The translations under genes and the position numbers were made by a program. From Fusarium oxysporum f. sp. lycopersici 4287 (taxonomy: Eukaryota > Ascomycota > Sordariomycetes > Hypocreales > Nectriaceae): DNA of 64,000 nt. Numbering within the stretch: the stretch's first letter is position 1; each line of letters starts with the position of its first letter. Where the stretch lies: contig NC_030994.1 of NCBI RefSeq assembly GCF_000149955.1, positions 1,156,151-1,220,150 on the forward strand. The letters run 5' to 3'. This document shows positions 1-11,407 of this stretch, one piece after another. Below the pieces are notes generated by a model. That model worked only from the letters and a program-made list of their open reading frames with translations, ran no database searches and was not told where the DNA came from.

Positions 1-3000
1 GCTAGTATAGAAGATCTTGGAAGCCTCGAACAAGCCTTCCTCGTAAGCCTTGTCACCAGACTCCTCAATGTTAGCAACGTTGGTAGCTCGGAGGAAGTCC
101 TCAAGCTCGGAAAGCTGATCAAGGCGAGCATAGGAGAAAGCCAGAGCAGTGTCGATGGCAGGCTCACGGAGGGTCTTGCGGCACATGCGCAAGTACTTGA
201 CGAGATCCTCGTTCTTGCCGGCATGAGTAGCAACTTCGATGACTTCCAAGTAGTTACGAGGATCCTCAGCCTTAATGTAGGACTCGATAGCATCAGAAAC
301 ACGAAGACCATCAAGCTGAGCCTTGGCAACCTTGCTCCAGACCTCAGGCAGATCAACCTCTTCGGCATAACCCTGGGCACGGTCGATGCTGACCACGTTC
401 TCGATCAAGACGTCAACAGCGGCAGACTTGTTATCAGCCTTCTTGTAGATCTCGAAAGCTTCCTCAAAGAGGCCAACCTCAATGCAGGCAGTGGCGATTT
501 CATCGGCGTTGTAGTTGTCGAGCTTGTGAATATAATCCATAACACGGCCCTTGTCAGCTTTGGCAGCGGTGAACATAAGCAAGTTCTGAAGGTTCTGGTT
601 GTCACTGAAAGGTGAAGGCTCGAGGACAATCTTCTCAAGAAGCTCAATAAGCTCCAGAGGGAGATCATTCTCAAGGAAAGCAGCAACAGCCACAGAGACC
701 TTCGAGGGATCATTGGCCTCGGGAACCGCGGTCGCGGTAACTTGGTCAACAACAGATCGTCGGTGAATGTTGTTCTCGCTCAGCACGAAACCCCACAGCT
801 CAGCATCAGATCGCTCCAATAGATATCGCGCCTGGGCTCTGTACATGGAGTTCTCGTTTGTGATGTTGACGAGCTCCAAGTCATTCTGTCCCTTGGAGTA
901 GGCAATGTAGGCCAGGTTGGGATCACGCTTCTCACAGTACTTTCCGACTGTGAGAGTGTCGTATTGGTCGTTTTCCTTCAGGAACTTCTCCGGGTTATTG
1001 TTGGAATCAATATAGATCTTGGCAAGAGCATTGAAAACAGCTTGCTGCTGGTTACCCTCGTTAAGAGTCTTCTCGAGGAAAGGCAAGAGAAGCTTGAGTC
1101 GGTTTCGAGACTCGACCTCAGAGACAAGTGAATCAATGCTGATAGCCTGTGCGTTAACAGTCTGCAACAACTGCTTAATGACATTTTCGTCGCAATCGAC
1201 ATCCAGAAGGCCTCCGATGACTTCGGGAGCTCGTGTAGGGTTCACCGACTGGACGTAGGTCTCAATAGCGGCAAATTGCTGGTTCTGGTACAGGTATAGA
1301 ATCAGATCGTGAACGAAATTGAAACGATCGCAGACGATGATCAGAGGAAGCTGCTCGGGCAGCTTGGCTTCCTTAAGGAAGTTCTTGACCTTCTCTGGGT
1401 TGTACACGTTACTATCGCGGCACAATCGCTCAACTTCATTAAACTGGCCCATCTTGGTAGCAGCCTCAATGTACTTGAAGTGCACGTCGGGGTCCTCAGA
1501 CAGGTTCACGATGCTACCGAGGTAGTAGAACAGACCCTCGGCAGTCTTGTACTTTTCGAAAAGATCAATCAGTCGAACAGCTCCCAGGAGGTCGGAGTAC
1601 TTGGTGGCGATGGTAACCACTGACTGCAGGTTTTGGCGAATGTTCGTCTTCATCATAGCATCTAGGCAATCAAGGGATTGCTCGACAGAGAGCTTGCCGA
1701 AAAAGGTGGTGAGCCAATCGGGGTTGAAGTTGGGGGAGCCAGGAATGTTGACAATGACGCGCTTAATGGCCTCAGGGTCCTCATAGAGCTCCAAAGCCTT
1801 CTGAGGAAGGTTGGCCTGCTCGCAAAGTTGGGCAATGCGAGACTTATCGAAGTGAGTGAACATCTCATTGCCCAGAATGGCCTCGGCAACTTGAGGAGCA
1901 TGCATGAGGTTCATCTCAAGTAGTCGGGTCTGAAGGCGGGCATGTTCAGGCTTGTTCTCCTTCAGCGCATCCAGGAGGAAGGCAGTGGCTTGTTGGATCA
2001 TACCCTGCCCTTGGAAGATGTCGCAAACACGCTCCAAATCAACCAAGGAGCCCTGCTCATTATTAGCCAGGGCACTAGCAAACTCGGCACCCTTCTCAGG
2101 GTTGATACGAATGATGTGCTGAAGAAGTTGGATGTAATCAGGTTGATAGCCGGTCTGAGCCGAGTACGGGAGAATCTTATCAAACTGGCCTGTCTCAGCA
2201 AAACCGGCAACAACCTTTGCGGGAACCTCCGCCTTGAGGTAGATGGTAAGGGCCATGTTCATATCGTAAGGACGGACCAAGTCTCCGAGCGCCTCAGAGC
2301 AGTCCAACTTGCCTTCCTTCAACCACTTCTCGAGCAAATGCTTGCGGTTCTGCTGAAGAACGGGCTGTGCAAGCTCGAGGGTCTCCTCACGGTTCAAGGC
2401 ACCCTTGTCCAAAAGCATCCCGAAGTATTGAAGTGTGAAAGCCATCTGACCAGGTTGAACAGGAAGGCGCTTGAACTTCTCAATAGTCTCGGCGCTTCGC
2501 AGGAAGCCCCGCGGGGAGTTGGCGGCAACCTTAGCAGCCTCCAAATAGCTTCCCGCGTTGAACAGCTGCTCGAATTGGCGGGCGTAAAGGTTATCAGCAC
2601 CCGGAAGTCCAGCTCTTGAGGCCATCTTGATAGCCATCTCTGAGTTGGCGGGGTTCTGAAGAAGGTACGGGATGATGTTGTTGTCGTCGATGGTCACGAA
2701 AAGAACTTGACCCTTTCGGTTGATGCCGACAATACCAGAAGAGCCGTCGTCCGTGCATGTTGTGAAAATCGTCTCGCTCGAAATTCGGTTCATGTAGATG
2801 CACGAGGCAGTCTCGAGGTCATAGAGGTGGATAAAGCCGTACTTGGTCACCATATAGATGACGCCGTACTTCTGAGAAACCTGGAGAGCGACGGGGAAAT
2901 CGTTGGTGGCTTCGGGGGGGAAGAACATGTCGACCGCCTTCTTTTGGAAAACCGGATTCGACTCGGGGTGATCGACCTCGACAATGTGAAGCTTCGCGCC

Positions 3001-3809
3001 GGTTGCCGTTCGTACAGCGAAACTGAAGAACTTGGTATCTTGGGGAGCACCTTCTAGGCGAAGGGTACCGAAGGCGGCGGCATGGCCTTCTATGGCCTGG
3101 CTGATTCCACGATCCTTAGAGTAGAGCTGCATGGCACCAACCACACGGCCCTGCTGGGATGAAATGCCAACGACTACCATCCACTTGCCATCGCTGTTAA
3201 CTCGGTAGTTGATAATTTGGCAGCCCTAAAGTAACACTGTTAGCACTGATGTCGGATTAGTCGCAAATGAAAGCGGCTCACTTGAAGGTTATCATTACGC
3301 TGGAACACCTTGACGGGGGCATCTTGACCCGCATCGTAGACATTCCAGTGGAAGACGCTGGTTGTTGTGACAAGACCAAGCTCGTTCTCGCTGATCCACT
3401 TCCAGAACTGGACATCCTCGTTCATGGTGCAGGACTTGAGCTTCTTCTTTTGCTCGAGATCGAAGATCTGCAGTGTTCTAGACTGAGCCTTGAGAGCAAT
3501 AACTTGTCGGTTCCAGTGCATGATGGCACTGTCGGCCTTGATTGGCCGACGGGTGACGTTGTTGCCATTCTTGAGCTCGATGATAACGACCTCAGGTTGG
3601 GCAGATTCGTTCTTCTTTTCTCGCACACAGACGTAGGAGTCGGACTCGAGTGTCTAGCCTCTAGTTAGCTTATGACGTTGTTTATTGCGACCAACTAGCT
3701 GGTGGCAGGTTTCAGGACGTACGCAAGAGTTGAAGCCAATGCTCTGTGTGTCCACGCCAACATTGGCGAGCTGGACAAGCTCCTGAAACTTGATGGGCAG
3801 AGTCGGCAT
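1..3809 (-). CDS. CHC1: Clathrin heavy chain, 5' part (gene continues past left edge)
   Basis: Clathrin heavy chain forms the triskelion coat of endocytic and trans-Golgi vesicles. Exons on the minus strand are 3809-3723, 3653-3282 and 3225-1 (open to the edge), giving about 1228 of the roughly 1680 residues usual for the family. The start is the ATG at 3809 (MPTLPIKFQELVQLANVG), and the N-terminal beta-propeller follows, including REKKNESAQPEVVIIEL. The remaining sequence is the alpha-solenoid of clathrin repeats, still open at base 1 (LDQLSELEDFLRATNVANIEE). Both introns (3654-3722 and 3226-3281) have GT-AG ends and restore the conserved sequence across the joins. The C-terminal trimerisation region lies outside the window. 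Long open frames on the opposite strand here are codon-bias shadows. Confidence 0.96.
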
Positions 3810-4973
3810 GGCGCCGGTGTGGCCTATGATGAGGTAGAAGGGACCTTTCTCAAATCGACGCTCCTAAGCTCGAGTTCGGTCGAAAGACTGGGAAGAAGAA
3901 TTGGTATCGATCTCGGATCGATCGTCAGTAATTATGCCGGGGTTGCCTACGGTTGGCGCAGTGTGAGCTTCCATATGCCGCGTGGCAGGAGACGAGATTT
4001 CAAAGTAAACAGAGAAAGCGCGAGGAATCGAAGGGAAAGAAAACAAAAGCGACGACGTGGAGATGCGAATTCCGCTGATGGGCGCAGGCGAATTAGTCGT
4101 CGAGACGGAGAGGATGAGGAATGGGTGTTGGAGGTGTGTTTTGGTTAAAGGAGAGAGCAGGAAGAAGGTTAGGTTAGGTCCAGGTCACTTTGGGTTACGT
4201 TACCTGTTCTGTTTGGAAGGAGCCACAGGTACAGCTGCATTGAAGTGGAGAGTGGAGGTGCAGCACTGCAGCCAGAGCAGAAGGTACGTATCGCATCGAA
4301 ATACGGCGGCCTGGGGAGCTAGTGTCCACTGGCTAGCAGTGGCCCGACAGTGCCAATGCTGACAGCCTATTTCAGGAGCCAATAATTAGCCGAATGGCGC
4401 CTTGATTTTCCGAGCCGGCCGAGATTGAGTCAAGCAGGCTTTCGTCATCAAACAAATCAAGGGAAAAGGGGAAGCATGAATCACTGAGAAGATTACCCTG
4501 GACCTATCAATTTACTGGATAATTTAACACGAAGGCTTTATACCAGTGGCTGATATCTTGCTAGAACAGTGGTCGCTGTCTTACTACATATAGTGAAACT
4601 CGATTTGATTTTCGTTCAAATTTGTGGTTAAACTTATTCTGGCTGAGAAGCTGGCCGCAGCCTGTAGCACAACAGCTTATGCCAAGTCACGGCATGCTGC
4701 GTGTGCAAACAGACGTAACAGGGACGCTCTGTTAATCAGGAGTTCGATAGAAATAAGCAAAGAAAAATAAAACTCGAGAAAACATTCTTATTCGTTTGTG
4801 ATCCAGATCATAGTCAGTAAATTACATGCTATTTATTTAATCTGAATCCTAAGACACTATTTCAAGGTACACAATTTCTTATCCAGGCAAACCATATCCT
4901 CATCCGTTTGATATGTGCCAATCCATATTCAAACACCAGTTCAGACTTTATTCGCCCAAGCTCAAACATCCAA
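3810..4973. other. Intergenic region upstream of clathrin heavy chain
   Basis: This stretch of 1.16 kb holds the clathrin promoter and 5' UTR plus the 3' flank of the YwbE-like gene. I see no supported gene, RNA or repeat. Open frames are short and have no recognisable protein. Confidence 0.6.
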
Positions 4974-5543
4974 TTACGATATATGTTCGCGATCAATATG
5001 ATGTGTGACAGCAGCCTCATCTCCTTCAAACCCTTCACAAAACGGGCACTTGACCGTCTCAACAACAGCGCTCGGCGCACTCCCTAAACCCTCATCAAAA
5101 TCCGGTATGAAATCTGCCAAACTCCTTGGTGGAAGCCCAGTAGCAAACTCGTCGTCTCGCCTCACATCCGTGTATCGCATAGTAAATCTTGTTGACTGCG
5201 TTTGACTTCCTGTCTCTCCCGTTGCTGCAGTAGTGTTGCCCATTCTCTGTACTCGGCCCACCTGACCATCCTGTAGTCGCACTTTGATACCTCGTGGATG
5301 ATTGCCCCGTGTGAGGATATCCTGCACTATTCCTTTTGTCTCTTCTCCTGTGGGCTGGTCTTCTTTCAGAATGATGAATACTGAAGCTCCAGGGATGACT
5401 TGTTGTATTGTTGGGATTGTGCCTGATGCTTGCTGTGGTGTTGCAGGTGCGCGAGATGGCCGTGATGAGCCTCCTCGTTGGTTATTCTGCTGTTGACGTG
5501 GGGGGCGAGGTTGCCGATTTCGAGGCCGATTTGGCCGGTTCAT
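4974..5543 (-). CDS. YwbE-family protein with C-terminal zinc-finger-like motif
   Basis: Single exon, 189 aa from the ATG at 5543 (MNRPNRPRNRQPRPPRQ). Residues 1-45 are rich in R, P and Q and probably disordered. The middle (about 50-100) matches the YwbE/DUF2196 family: PGASVFIILKEDQPTGEET, then GNHPRGIKVRLQDGQVGRV. The C-terminus has CPFCEGF followed by HHIDREH, a Cys2-His2 arrangement resembling a UBZ or C2H2 finger. No function is established for YwbE proteins. An in-frame ATG at 5678 would add 45 residues containing basic and hydrophobic stretches, possibly a mitochondrial presequence. I prefer 5543 because the added stretch looks unlike the rest, but this is unproven. Confidence 0.72.
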   Translation of the reverse strand: MNRPNRPRNRQPRPPRQQQNNQRGGSSRPSRAPATPQQASGTIPTIQQVIPGASVFIILKEDQPTGEETKGIVQDILTRGNHPRGIKVRLQDGQVGRVQRMGNTTAATGETGSQTQSTRFTMRYTDVRRDDEFATGLPPRSLADFIPDFDEGLGSAPSAVVETVKCPFCEGFEGDEAAVTHHIDREHIS

Positions 5544-5969
5544 CGTCGCAAAGAATGATGTTGAGCTTTTGGATAATACAAAAATGGCTTGTCTTGCTGC
5601 CCCAAAACGAGATGGCAAATAAACCAAGGATTTAGGGAACACAATTTTGGTGAGGTTAAAGCTGATTTGATGATGCATGAGTAACAAATAAGGTATTCAG
5701 TGTTTCCCTCATGAGAAAAATTACCCTAAAGCACACCATGACACAGCAAAAAAAGCATATATCACTTACAAACACAATCAACATTCGCAATTAGATTATA
5801 GTGAGAATGGAGGATTAATTTCATTATAATGATGTAATTAAGTTGAGATTGTCATACTATTGCCTCTAATCATATGGCCCATGCTTTTCATTGCACAAAA
5901 ACCAGCCATTCTAAACATGCTCGAATTTCCATATCGTGCCTGAACCTCAAAGCCTTTGCTATTTTCTCT
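5544..5969. other. AT-rich intergenic region
   Basis: This is 426 bases between the 5' end of the YwbE-like gene and the 3' end of the MFS gene. It is AT-rich, especially 5700-5870. I see no gene or repeat. Confidence 0.6.
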
Positions 5970-7943
5970 TCAGGCTTCATCAGGGACAGGGGAAGAGGCG
6001 GGCTTCTTCCTGATATCCTTCCATCCCATTCCAAAAGACGAAAGAACCATGGCACACGACGTGCCTACAGCAAGCAGAAACGTCGCACGCACACCTCTAG
6101 AGTACGACCACAAGACCTGCGGTAAATCTGCTCCTGAAACAACTTCACTGACTGCTCCAGCACCGGCATCGATGATCATGTCAGCGTTGATATCGGGAAG
6201 TCTTGCGACAAGCTCATTGCGAAGCTCATGAGTGAAAATGACATTCGCAGCTGTGATAAAGATCGCACTGCCAAAGGTTTGAGAGAAAGTCAAGATCGCC
6301 ATGGCTATAGGAGTAACATCGGCACTTGTGTTCGCCTGGATAGCGATAATGGGCATCTGTAGACCGAGACCACGTCCAAGACCTATCAGAATCTGATAGC
6401 CGGCCCATGTAGCCGTTGAAGCGTAAGGGCTCATCGAGGAGGCTAGACCAAAGCCGATAGAAGAGAGAATGGCGCTGGCTGTGGCGAATGGAAGATAGTA
6501 GCCAACCCTTTGAGCTGTTACTGTTAGCTGAAGGACTTCGGGTTCCATACCAAGAGGACTTACCAAGAGCGCCACTCGCGACAGCTGCGAAGATGACACT
6601 GAGAATACTAGGGAGAAGATTGACACCACTAGTGAAAGGTGAAGCATCTTTAGCCGACTGGAAATAGACAGGAAAATAGTACGATGCTACCATCACCGTA
6701 GAAAACAGAAACGACTGTGACAGGCATGAAGCCCAGACCTCCCTTGTGCGTACAATTGGGAGAGGAATCATGGCATCTGAACCAACGCGATGCTCCCAGT
6801 ATACAAAGATGATGAAAAGAACACCGCCGCCACAGAAGAGTCCAATGACAGTTGCAGAATCCCAGGGATACTCAAGACCACCCCATTGGAGAGCTAGTAG
6901 CAACATCACTATGCTAGGGCAGAACAAGACGAAGCCGGTGAAGTCGAGTTTCGTTTTCAGAATCTGCATGGCGCTTTCGTCTCTATTGGCTCGGTGATCA
7001 GGCATATGGACGAACAGAATTAGAACCGCACAGATGGCGCCGATGGGAAGGTTGATGTAAAAGCCTAAATGCATAGTCAGGATTTGTATACGCTTAGACC
7101 AAGGATGAATATGACTTACACCATCGCCAAGTGGTATACTGAGTGAAAGCGCCTCCTATCAAAGGGCCACTGATGAGTCCCAGCTGAGCAAACCCCATGA
7201 TAATACCAACAAGGGACGGACGCCTATGAATAGGAACTGCCTTCGCAATCATAGTAAGAGCACCATTCTGAATACCAGAAGAGCCGATTCCAGCAACGGC
7301 TCGGCCGATAATCAACATAGCAGACGACTGGGCTACGCCGCAAATAAGACTGCCAACTTCGAACACGAAGAACAACGCTAAGAAAGTCCACTGCAGTGTG
7401 TGAGACTCTATACTATAAGTTGGGCTGGAGCTTACTCACTCTTGTGTTGAAGTACATGTATATTTTGCCGGTAAGTGGCTGTAGGGCAGCACTGTGACAT
7501 ATCGTGGTCAGCAAATGTAGGAGGATTCAACCTAGCGCTGACCCTACCTAGCAAGATTGTATGCACTGGCATACCATCCTATGTCCGGCAAAGAGTGAAA
7601 GTCCGAAGTTATGCGCGGAACAGCCTAAATTTCCTTAGTATTGAGTGAAACTCCAAGGACTGAATGTGTAAATTACCGTTGAGATGATGGACATATCCAG
7701 CAGCATTAAGAATGCAGCAAGCGTAAGGGATATCATCATGCTTGCAAGCTTCCATCCCGATATCCATTCAGTTTCCTCCTCCTCTGTTGTGAGTTCGCCA
7801 TCGCCATCTTCTGATTTCTTCGGCTTCTCGTCTTGAGTGAGTTCGTTCAAGGTTGGTGTATTTGAACGCGATTCGGTCTTTTCATCATCGCCGCTGATGG
7901 TTTGAGGCTCGCTGCGCTCTGTATTTGATGTCGGCGAAGCCAT
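5970..7943 (-). CDS. MFS exporter, DHA2-like (14 helices)
   Basis: Predicted drug or metabolite:proton antiporter of the major facilitator superfamily. Exons are 7943-7677, 7624-7548, 7491-7440, 7390-7120, 7064-6564 and 6514-5970, giving 570 aa. All introns are 49-56 nt with GT-AG ends. The first 65 or so residues are a polar, acidic cytosolic tail. The first helix begins near [20 protein letters not shown]; later comes [14 protein letters not shown], a motif typical of fungal 14-spanner efflux pumps. Length fits that family (about 550-600 aa). It lies 338 bp downstream of a Zn(II)2Cys6 regulator on the same strand, so regulation by that protein is likely (inference). The intergenic palindrome at 8187-8196 is a candidate operator. 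Substrate unknown. Confidence 0.88.
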
Positions 7944-8186
7944 ATTATCACATTCAAAGATAGACCTTCAAATAAGGATGCAGAGTTGGTTGAGCCTTGA
8001 GGCTTTCAAAAAGTTGCCTTGCATGATGGGGACACCGCATTTTTAAACAATTTGATGAAACAGCCATATAAGACATAAGCACTGTCTCCCCTAAGGAATT
8101 CATAGTGTACTTTCTAGTCCAGGGTGCATTTGTTGTGGTGTTAAGGTTGAAAGTGGTGTCAACGGAGTTGGTTATCACTTCTGGAA

Positions 8187-8196
8187 CGGAATTCCG
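8187..8196. promoter_or_regulatory. Candidate Zn(II)2Cys6 operator in MFS promoter
   Basis: The perfect palindrome CGGAATTCCG (CGG-N4-CCG) lies about 245-253 bp upstream of the MFS start codon. AACGGAGT occurs just before it at 8161-8168. Paired CGG triplets are the classic target of dimeric Zn(II)2Cys6 factors. Similar elements occur upstream of the adjacent regulator. Binding is inferred only. Confidence 0.4.
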
Positions 8197-8281
8197 CTCA
8201 ACCATTGAGCTCGCTTTTCTTGGTGATTTTTTCAGATGGATTCGGTGCAATATTATTTCCCGGTATCCATGCGTCAAGATA

Positions 8282-10314
8282 CTAAAACTCCCATGGCCCA
8301 AAAACGTCGCCCATCCAAGTTACATCGCCAAAATCGATCATATTAATGTTCACCATCTCCATGGATGCCTGAACCGTTGAAGGTGGAGGAGGTGTTGGCA
8401 CTGGTGCACCTGCTCCTTGATTTGTCGGTATCGAAGATGCATTTCTGAGGTGCCGTGATAGTGTAGGTTCCCATGAAATTCGAATGTTGTTCATAATCTT
8501 AGCCCCCATAACAAACACCGTTTCTTCACCTTGACTTGCTTTCATCTTGTAGACAGAATCCAGCCGTGTGAAGAATTCAACGACTTGGTCCAGTAGTACA
8601 AGTAAGTCTGCTGTATTTCGGACAAGCTCCTTGTCCCAAGCAGGATCCTCAGAAGTAGTAAGGCGATAGAGGGCGATCTGAACCTGTGACAGCTGGATAT
8701 AGATTGCAAAAGGTGCTCCTGGAACATCTTCTGGAGTTATGCCAAAGAAAACGTCGTACCATGATCTTATTGCTTGAAGGCAAGAATACATGCTTTCGAT
8801 TCGCTGATTGACTGGGATGTTTTGCATAAAGAGTCCGACGGAGTTGATTTGAATCTCTGTCGCGAGCGAATGTGCTTGCAAAACCGCTGGAATCTGTCAG
8901 TATGCTTTGCGCCAAGAATGCATATCAGACTTACGGGTTATAGGCATATTCGCTGGTAATCCGTCTCGGACTGCTTGAAGTTTGGCAAGTAAACTCCTTC
9001 TGAAAACATACGTGGGCGCCGAAGATGACTCGCCCATAACATCCCGAACGAGTAGTTTCTGTGCCTCGTCTGCGACAAGCTGATACCTGACAAATGCGAC
9101 CAGAAGCTCGTCAGATGGACATAGTTTGTCTCTTTCGAGAGCTTCCAGGCAATCACTCATATGTGGTGTCCATTGAAGAGGATCCATCTTGCCGACAAAT
9201 GATGACATGCTGTACGGGTCAGTAAGATTATAAACTGAGGGAATGCCACTTACACTGAAGTTAAAAACCACAGTGACACAACAGCTCGCCTTTCTTCTTG
9301 AGTGCGTAGCCGAGGTGGAGGGGGTCGTCCTCCCCACATCTTGAAACATATTGTGAAGTACTGTTCTTCAACAGGGGCTTTGGTAAGACCAAGATCATAT
9401 GCAAGTAGGACAGCCATTTGGCAAAATGTGATGATAAACGGCCTGCCTGGACTTGAAGTGGTGGCAGCCCTAGATAGCTAGCGTCAGAACATGCTACGAC
9501 GAGAAGCTCAGTGATCAACTAACCATGAAATGTAACATATGAGTCCCTGAAGGCAGTCCATAGATCTCTCATGGTTTATGATAATTCTCGTGGCGATTTC
9601 TTGGCGAACTTGATCTTTCATCTTCATCTGCTGCTCAACACACATAGAGGTGATGTTCATGATACATAACCACAGGAATGGCTTCTCTTTCCGGAGAGCC
9701 GCGGCTGTTATATCATGTGGTAAAATCATGCAAGGAAAGTTCTTCAGCCATTGTTGGAATTTTGCCAGATACATTTCGGCCTCTTCTGGGGTGGGATCAA
9801 ACGAGGTGGAGGGATCTTCACCAATGCTGGATGGGGAGGTATTGGGGTGAGTATTGGCTGTGCTTCTTGAATCATAATTAGGAGGCACAGTATACGGACG
9901 AGGATAACTTTCTGAGGAGGAAGAGGAAGCTGCAGCAGTTGCTAGTGATTCTAACCGGCTAGTGAGGTGACCCATGTTGGAGGAGTTCATCAAGGGGCTG
10001 GAGTCACCGGGACCTGCGGAGTGCAAATGTCCATTTGACGGCTGAGAAGCGCGCAGAATAGTGACGAGGTCTTCAAGTTTCTCTTCAAGTTGAGCGGTTC
10101 TAGATGACGCTGACTTTTTCGCAACTCGTTTTCGCGAGGTTGCCATTGGCTGACATGGCTTGCCAAGACGATGGCATCTTTCACAATCCTGGCCAGAAGC
10201 TCTCAAGATACACTTGCATTTAGCTCTTTGACATGCAGTGCAAGCTCTTCCATAGCCAGCGGGAGTCCCTGTCGTACTAGAGGCTGCAGAGCCTGACAGT
10301 TCGGGTGGTGCCAT
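8282..10314 (-). CDS. Zn(II)2Cys6 fungal transcription factor
   Basis: Fungal-specific nuclear regulator of 628 aa. Exons are 10314-9524, 9469-9254, 9209-8935 and 8886-8282. The ATG at 10314 begins MAPPELSGSAASS. The zinc cluster is C-X2-C-X6-C-X8-C-X2-C-X6-C (from CTACQRAKCKC to CHRLGKPC), residues about 25-55, followed by a basic linker and a short coiled coil (AQLEEKLEDLVTIL). The rest resembles the middle homology region of such factors. The last intron is best closed at the second AG (8887), because the nearer AG breaks the frame. It precedes the MFS exporter on the same strand, a common regulator/pump pairing. The ligand is unknown. Confidence 0.88.
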
Positions 10315-11407
10315 GGCTTTGGTTGTGTAATTGCTGCGCCAAGAGATCTCGCGTACGTAAACAAACAAGCAAACAAACAAAGAAGTGATGAACAAATTCC
10401 GGTTGCGCAGTAGGGCTGATAGGAATTCGAGAATCAGTTTTGAAGGGTTTTGGCATGGGAATTGAAGGAGACCGGAGTTAGGGAATGCCGGGGGGTAAAG
10501 ATAACGGAGTCCGGAATTCGATTAAATCCGTATTACTATATCCAAGCAGTCGCAATTCTATGATGACCCGAAGTGCAATCGATGAAGCCATTGATTCGGG
10601 GAGATTTAGCCAGGTTATCATGTATTATCAATCAGAATGGCTCCGTGCTGATTTCCAATATGTGACGTGAATGATTCTGTTCTCATAGTCAGATCCCTAC
10701 GGAGTCTGGCCAGCCTACAGAGTAGTCTATACGCCGGAGAATTCACTAGCAGTAGGCTTATCTCTCACGAGCATGACTTATTGGAAACTTTTCATCATGT
10801 GTAGTTAGATACTAACTGATCTCCCCGTTGAGACTCTTAAACACCAATCTTTGACACTTATTTCGCTATTTTTAGACTTTTTTTTCAGGGCTTCTCAGTT
10901 TATACTATGTCGGATATAAACGATTTGCTTGATCGACATTACCGTATGGTTACTTCTACCGGCGCAACCCGTTATACAAGCATGGTTAGCCCTTGCAAAC
11001 TTTAGGATGTTTAAAGAAGACGAACAAGCGATGTGACTTGAAGGAGGAATATTTTCTCTCAATTTGAGTTCAAGAGGATCTATTCAAGCAACATCAATCT
11101 TATCTAAAGAATAGGGTACAACAATATCTTTCGTCGTTTGCTTTCCTGGTATCAGATCTCAGGGTTACATTACAAGCCAAACCCGCCTTCCCTTAATTGG
11201 TCGTAATGTCAACCAACACGATATATAATTGGTTGGATATATCTTAGCTCCAGGGGCCAATCAAAGCCGGTGTTTCCCGCTCTTCTCAATTAACTAACGT
11301 CACAAGCGTATCTCGGGTCACTTTACCTTGTAGATTTCTTCTCAACTCCATCCTCATCGCCGACATCGCAGTTCCCAATAACCATAGTCAACCCGGCAAA
11401 TATCAAC
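10315..11407. other. Divergent promoter region, regulator / FMP32-like gene
   Basis: This region of 1.09 kb separates the start codons of two divergent genes. Its left third carries several CGG/CCG elements (10395-10402 and 10503-10520). The stretch 10850-11150 is AT-rich. I see no supported gene; a 61-codon frame at 10485-10670 has no recognisable protein. Confidence 0.55.
10503..10520. promoter_or_regulatory. Candidate autoregulatory CGG elements upstream of the regulator
   Basis: AACGGAGT at 10503-10510 runs directly into CGGAATTCG at 10512-10520; together they contain CGG-N3-CCG at 10505-10513. An inverted CGGAATT copy lies at 10395-10401, about 80 bp from the start codon. The same two words occur in the MFS promoter. 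Role inferred. Confidence 0.35.

Noticed and set aside
223..3057. Long plus-strand open frames opposite clathrin (for example 1942-2619, 225 codons)
   Set aside because: They mirror the codon bias of the conserved clathrin frame on the other strand and have no recognisable domain.
5970..10314. Possible secondary metabolite cluster around the regulator and exporter
   Set aside because: No polyketide synthase, peptide synthetase, terpene synthase or tailoring enzyme nearby; flanks are housekeeping genes.
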